This document shows positions 61,201 through 64,000 of a DNA stretch of 64,000 nt, in pieces; the first letter of the stretch is position 1; each line of letters opens with the position of its first letter. The position numbers and the translations under genes were made by a program. Source of the DNA: Pseudoscleropodium purum (lineage: Eukaryota; Streptophyta; Bryopsida; Hypnales; Brachytheciaceae); the NCBI GenBank assembly GCA_963969395.1, contig OZ017803.1, forward strand, positions 7,998,001-8,062,000, written 5' to 3'. The notes beneath the pieces were generated by a model that saw nothing but the letters and a program-made list of their open reading frames with translations, was not told the DNA's origin and searched no databases.

Positions 61201-62230
61201 GCGCAAATAGTTAGGTAGGATTTTCATTTTAGAACGGGATTTCCAAGCGTGAACCTGGGTTCCAAATTGTTTTAGGAGTTCTAGATTTGTAGGGACAGTT
61301 GGGCTGTGAAGGATCTGGATATCCCGAGTTGTTCGCTGGTTGGTTACCCTGATTTTGAGGGTGTCTTTTTTGCTTTTTAGGCGTTGACTTTGGTTTTAAT
61401 TTTGGTTTTAAAGGGCGGGCAAGTTTATTGCCCTCTCATTTGATCCTAGCTATTGTATTGGTTTGTTACTTGGAGTGTTGAGATGTGAAAAGGATGGGTG
61501 AGGAGGATTCGGATTTCAGATAACTGAATTGAAATAAGGGAGTGCTATTGTAATATTGTTAGATACGAGACAAAAGAGCTACGCATAGTGCCTTTGAACT
61601 ACCGGAACAGTAATCCAGTTTTTTTTAGTGAAGAGTGGTGTGAATGTAGATCCGGAATTAGAAACAATTTTGTACGGAGATTAGCGACCGTCAGAGGAAA
61701 CTTCCACTCATCGGAAGGCCTGCCAACCTTGGGATCCGTCTTACACCTAGAAAGATACCCCCTTGTCAATTCCGAGTGCCTGAGATCTATTGTTGTAATA
61801 AGGAGGATTGAGTGCAGTCCTGAGTGATTTGTATTCCAGATTGGCCATCCAAAATGTTATAAGGATACGGATCTACCTTCTGAGCTACAACACCTTGAGT
61901 GCTTGGATGTTTGTTTGTTTGTTTTAACCTATGTATTGAGTTAGAGAAAGAGTGGTGAGGTCCCTACCCCTCGAAAGATCAAGAGCGGACCCTCTGATGG
62001 TAAAACAGAGGAATTGAAAACTAGTATATTGAGAGACGTAACTGGAAACCGAGTAATATCGGATCTGGATTGGAATCCGAATAACAGTTGATTCCGAAAA
62101 AGAGTGGAAGAAAGTAGTTTATAGAAGAGAAAACGACCATCCGGATACTGAAGTTTGGGAACACATCTAGAATTCTCCGGGACGATAGTTTGTATTATCT
62201 TACCACGTTTTTGTGTGTAAATATACTTAC
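61201..62230. other. GC-richer non-coding flank of the degenerate ORF
   Basis: No protein signal. The 79-codon frame at 61,588-61,827 shows no domain. This may be the 3' part or LTR of the retroelement. No TG...CA terminal pair or polypurine tract could be assigned. Confidence 0.35.
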
Positions 62231-62234
62231 GCCT

Positions 62235-64000
62235 AGACTACGCGTGCGACAATTGCCTTAGTCAAAATATATCCTTCATCTATTGAACCCTCTAGACAAG
62301 CCTTTTGTCTAACCCAACTTTTGTGGTCTTTCATATACCGTTCTAAAAAGTACATTCAATGATATGAGACAAGTCCACACAATTACACTTCTTCTACCAA
62401 ATGCCATATCAAGTGGACTTGAATATCAAAGAAGCTAGGAGGAAGATTTCATTCCATATTGCACATTAATTTAGCTGCTACTATCTTCATCCCAGCTATC
62501 TCAGAGTTCTTGATATCTTTGCTACAAATCCAATGAAAAAGTTCACTTAGTCAATATACAATGCTCCATATTTTCTCATTTAAAGCATTTCTCATTACAA
62601 CTGGAAGCAAATCATATAGCAAATTGTGATAATCGTATGTCTTCATCCTTATAATTTTGGTCTCCACAAATTTATATTCAAAAAATGATCCATAATTCCT
62701 TGGAGTCTTCATGGTTTGCAACACATCAATAACCTCTTTAAATTCATTTTTTGTAAAAATCCATAGTACTAGAGGTGGTTCGGTCCCAAAGACAACCCAC
62801 ATATCCTTTATGATGTCCATATTCTTCATTTCCATTCATTGTGACTCTGAATCAACCTTTGTATTTTTAGCATTTGTGAAAGTCTTAAAAAGAGATGAAC
62901 ACATATTTTTTTTAATATGCATGGGATCTAATAGATGTTTCGAATTTGCAAGTCCTACAAAAAAGCATGTATAATAATAAATAATTCAATCTCTACAAAT
63001 ACATCATTTTATTTTATTTAACATTCTAAAATCCATATTATACCAAATACAATGATGCAAGTCTATTATCAATTATTGTATGCTAATGATCTTATACATA
63101 TTCATGACTGGATTGGAGACAATTGCTTACTATCCAATACTCCAAATCATACAGTTTTGAGCATCTGGTCATGCCACTTTTTTGAAGTTGCAACAAACCA
63201 GTTTCCACTTTTTCCCATTGTAATAACCAATCCCAACCATCCATCCTTGAAGGTGGCTAAGAGGTAGGCTCCCTTTTTCCATTGAAAGAACTATCAAATT
63301 CATTGAATCTCCATGGATGACCCTCTGGTAAATACTTACAAAATCCATGATATATGATTTTGCCTAATTCCTTTGCAAAGTAAAAATTCACATGCTTAGG
63401 GCCACAAAATGGACATCCTAAAAAACCTTGCATTTGGAGTGAAGACACCACTCCGTATCTAGGATAATCATGCATAGTCCACAAAAGTATGGCCCTCATA
63501 TCAAAAGATTTAACAATATTTACATCATAAGTTTGTTCACCACATAACCATAGTTTATTCAGTTCATCAACAACGGGTGCCAAATATACATTCATGCCTT
63601 TCACTTTCCTCTTTCCTATACAATAGCAATACAATTTTATGTGAATTGAAAAATTTAAGGTATTCATGACATCCTATAAGCATTATTAGTTTGAATTTCT
63701 TTAATCCCATTACAAACTATGACTATTCACCAATAATCATGCATATGTATGCCAATTTGGAAAAATGATCTAGAATACAATATGCATTTATAAAATTCTA
63801 AAATTCTCGTATATTATTTTCTATCTTAACAATAAATTTTCAAAAAATTAAAAAGAGTGGTTATTCACAAAAAAATAATTGTGGCAATAATTAAAAAAGA
63901 ATCTTTGATGGCAAGCCAAGGTGGTAAATTGTAGCATGTAAGCACTATAGGCCATATGGAATATGCACTTGAATTGTTGCCAAAAGGATTGAATCCATCC
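62235..64000 (-). pseudogene. Broken CACTA transposase (TNP2 family), partial, continues beyond the window
   Basis: Reading from the window edge on the minus strand: 'DGFNPFGN' and 'YNLPPWLAIKD' (63,999-63,900); an intron ending with a tatag acceptor at 63,616; 'VYLAPVVDELNKLW', 'DMRAILLWTMHDYPRYG' and the zinc-binding-like 'GFLGCPFCGPKHV' (63,615-63,257); 'GMTRCSKLYDLEYW' (to 63,131); a GT-AG intron 63,130-62,955; 'DLQIR', then after a frameshift 'HLLDPMHIKKNMCSSLFKTF'; 'YDYHNLLYDLLPVVMRN' (62,835-62,551 frame); and the DUF4218-like 'LPPSFFDIQVHLIWHLVEE' and 'GSIDEGYI' down to about 62,235. These are in the order expected for TNP2, the catalytic protein of En/Spm elements that acts on CACTA ends in the nucleus. 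Lesions: TAG 63,257-63,259, frameshift near 62,940, TGA 62,836-62,838, and further stops after 62,551. A one-base T-run expansion at the first donor probably breaks the phase there. It cannot make an active enzyme. Confidence 0.88.

Noticed and set aside
1..64000. CRISPR arrays, bacterial operons, organelle insertions, rRNA
   Set aside because: No direct-repeat/spacer pattern of CRISPR type, no ribosome-binding-site-led gene clusters, and no organelle or rRNA sequence that I recognise.

Overview
The window looks like nuclear DNA of a land plant. The support is a canonical CACTA element with a plant-type terminus, a TNP2-type transposase relic, GT-AG introns, a TATA-driven small gene with an intron, and long AT-rich intergenic DNA packed with decayed transposons. 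The clade cannot be fixed from sequence alone. The TNP2 wording and the degenerate ORF at 59.6-61.2 kb recall non-angiosperm plants to me, but that is an impression. There is no sign of organelle or bacterial DNA.

Layout. 1-6.6 kb is AT-rich and holds a small tandem duplication interrupted by a 966-bp inserted element, plus a 289-bp foldback element with a 10-bp target duplication. 6.65-8.25 kb is the only convincing gene: a small single-PAH (Sin3-type) protein on the minus strand, with a first exon and intron upstream. 9.06-11.65 kb is three tandem ~0.6-kb units, one junction of which carries another inserted element. 12.6-18.5 kb and 36.9-39.9 kb are two copies of one old repeat whose core is an 87-bp (29-codon) tandem array. 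18,588-26,364 is a complete 7,777-bp non-autonomous CACTA element with an AAT target duplication. 27.5-33.7 kb and 40.1-45.6 kb are dense in further inserted elements. 45.6-48 kb is a GC-richer patch with ~310-bp direct repeats. 48,942-49,047 is a CACTA-type MITE. 57-62.2 kb is a GC-richer decayed retroelement-like region: tandem repeats, a tRNA-like SINE candidate and a long reading frame broken by stops. 62.2-64 kb is a broken TNP2 transposase reading on the minus strand and running off the window.

The main discovery is a set of non-coding elements, most about 0.9-1.0 kb (range 0.88-1.29 kb), with CCCCTAA-like ends flanked by TTAA. There are ten near-complete copies and one truncated copy, plus smaller relatives. 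For three of them and for one 532-bp relative, the window itself contains a paralogous empty site with a single TTAA where the filled site has two. This is direct evidence of a TTAA-specific insertion mechanism, the hallmark of piggyBac-type transposition, which is not part of the usual plant transposon catalogue. No transposase for it lies in the window.

Apart from the PAH gene, I find no intact protein gene. The many short ORFs in the AT-rich parts look like chance.
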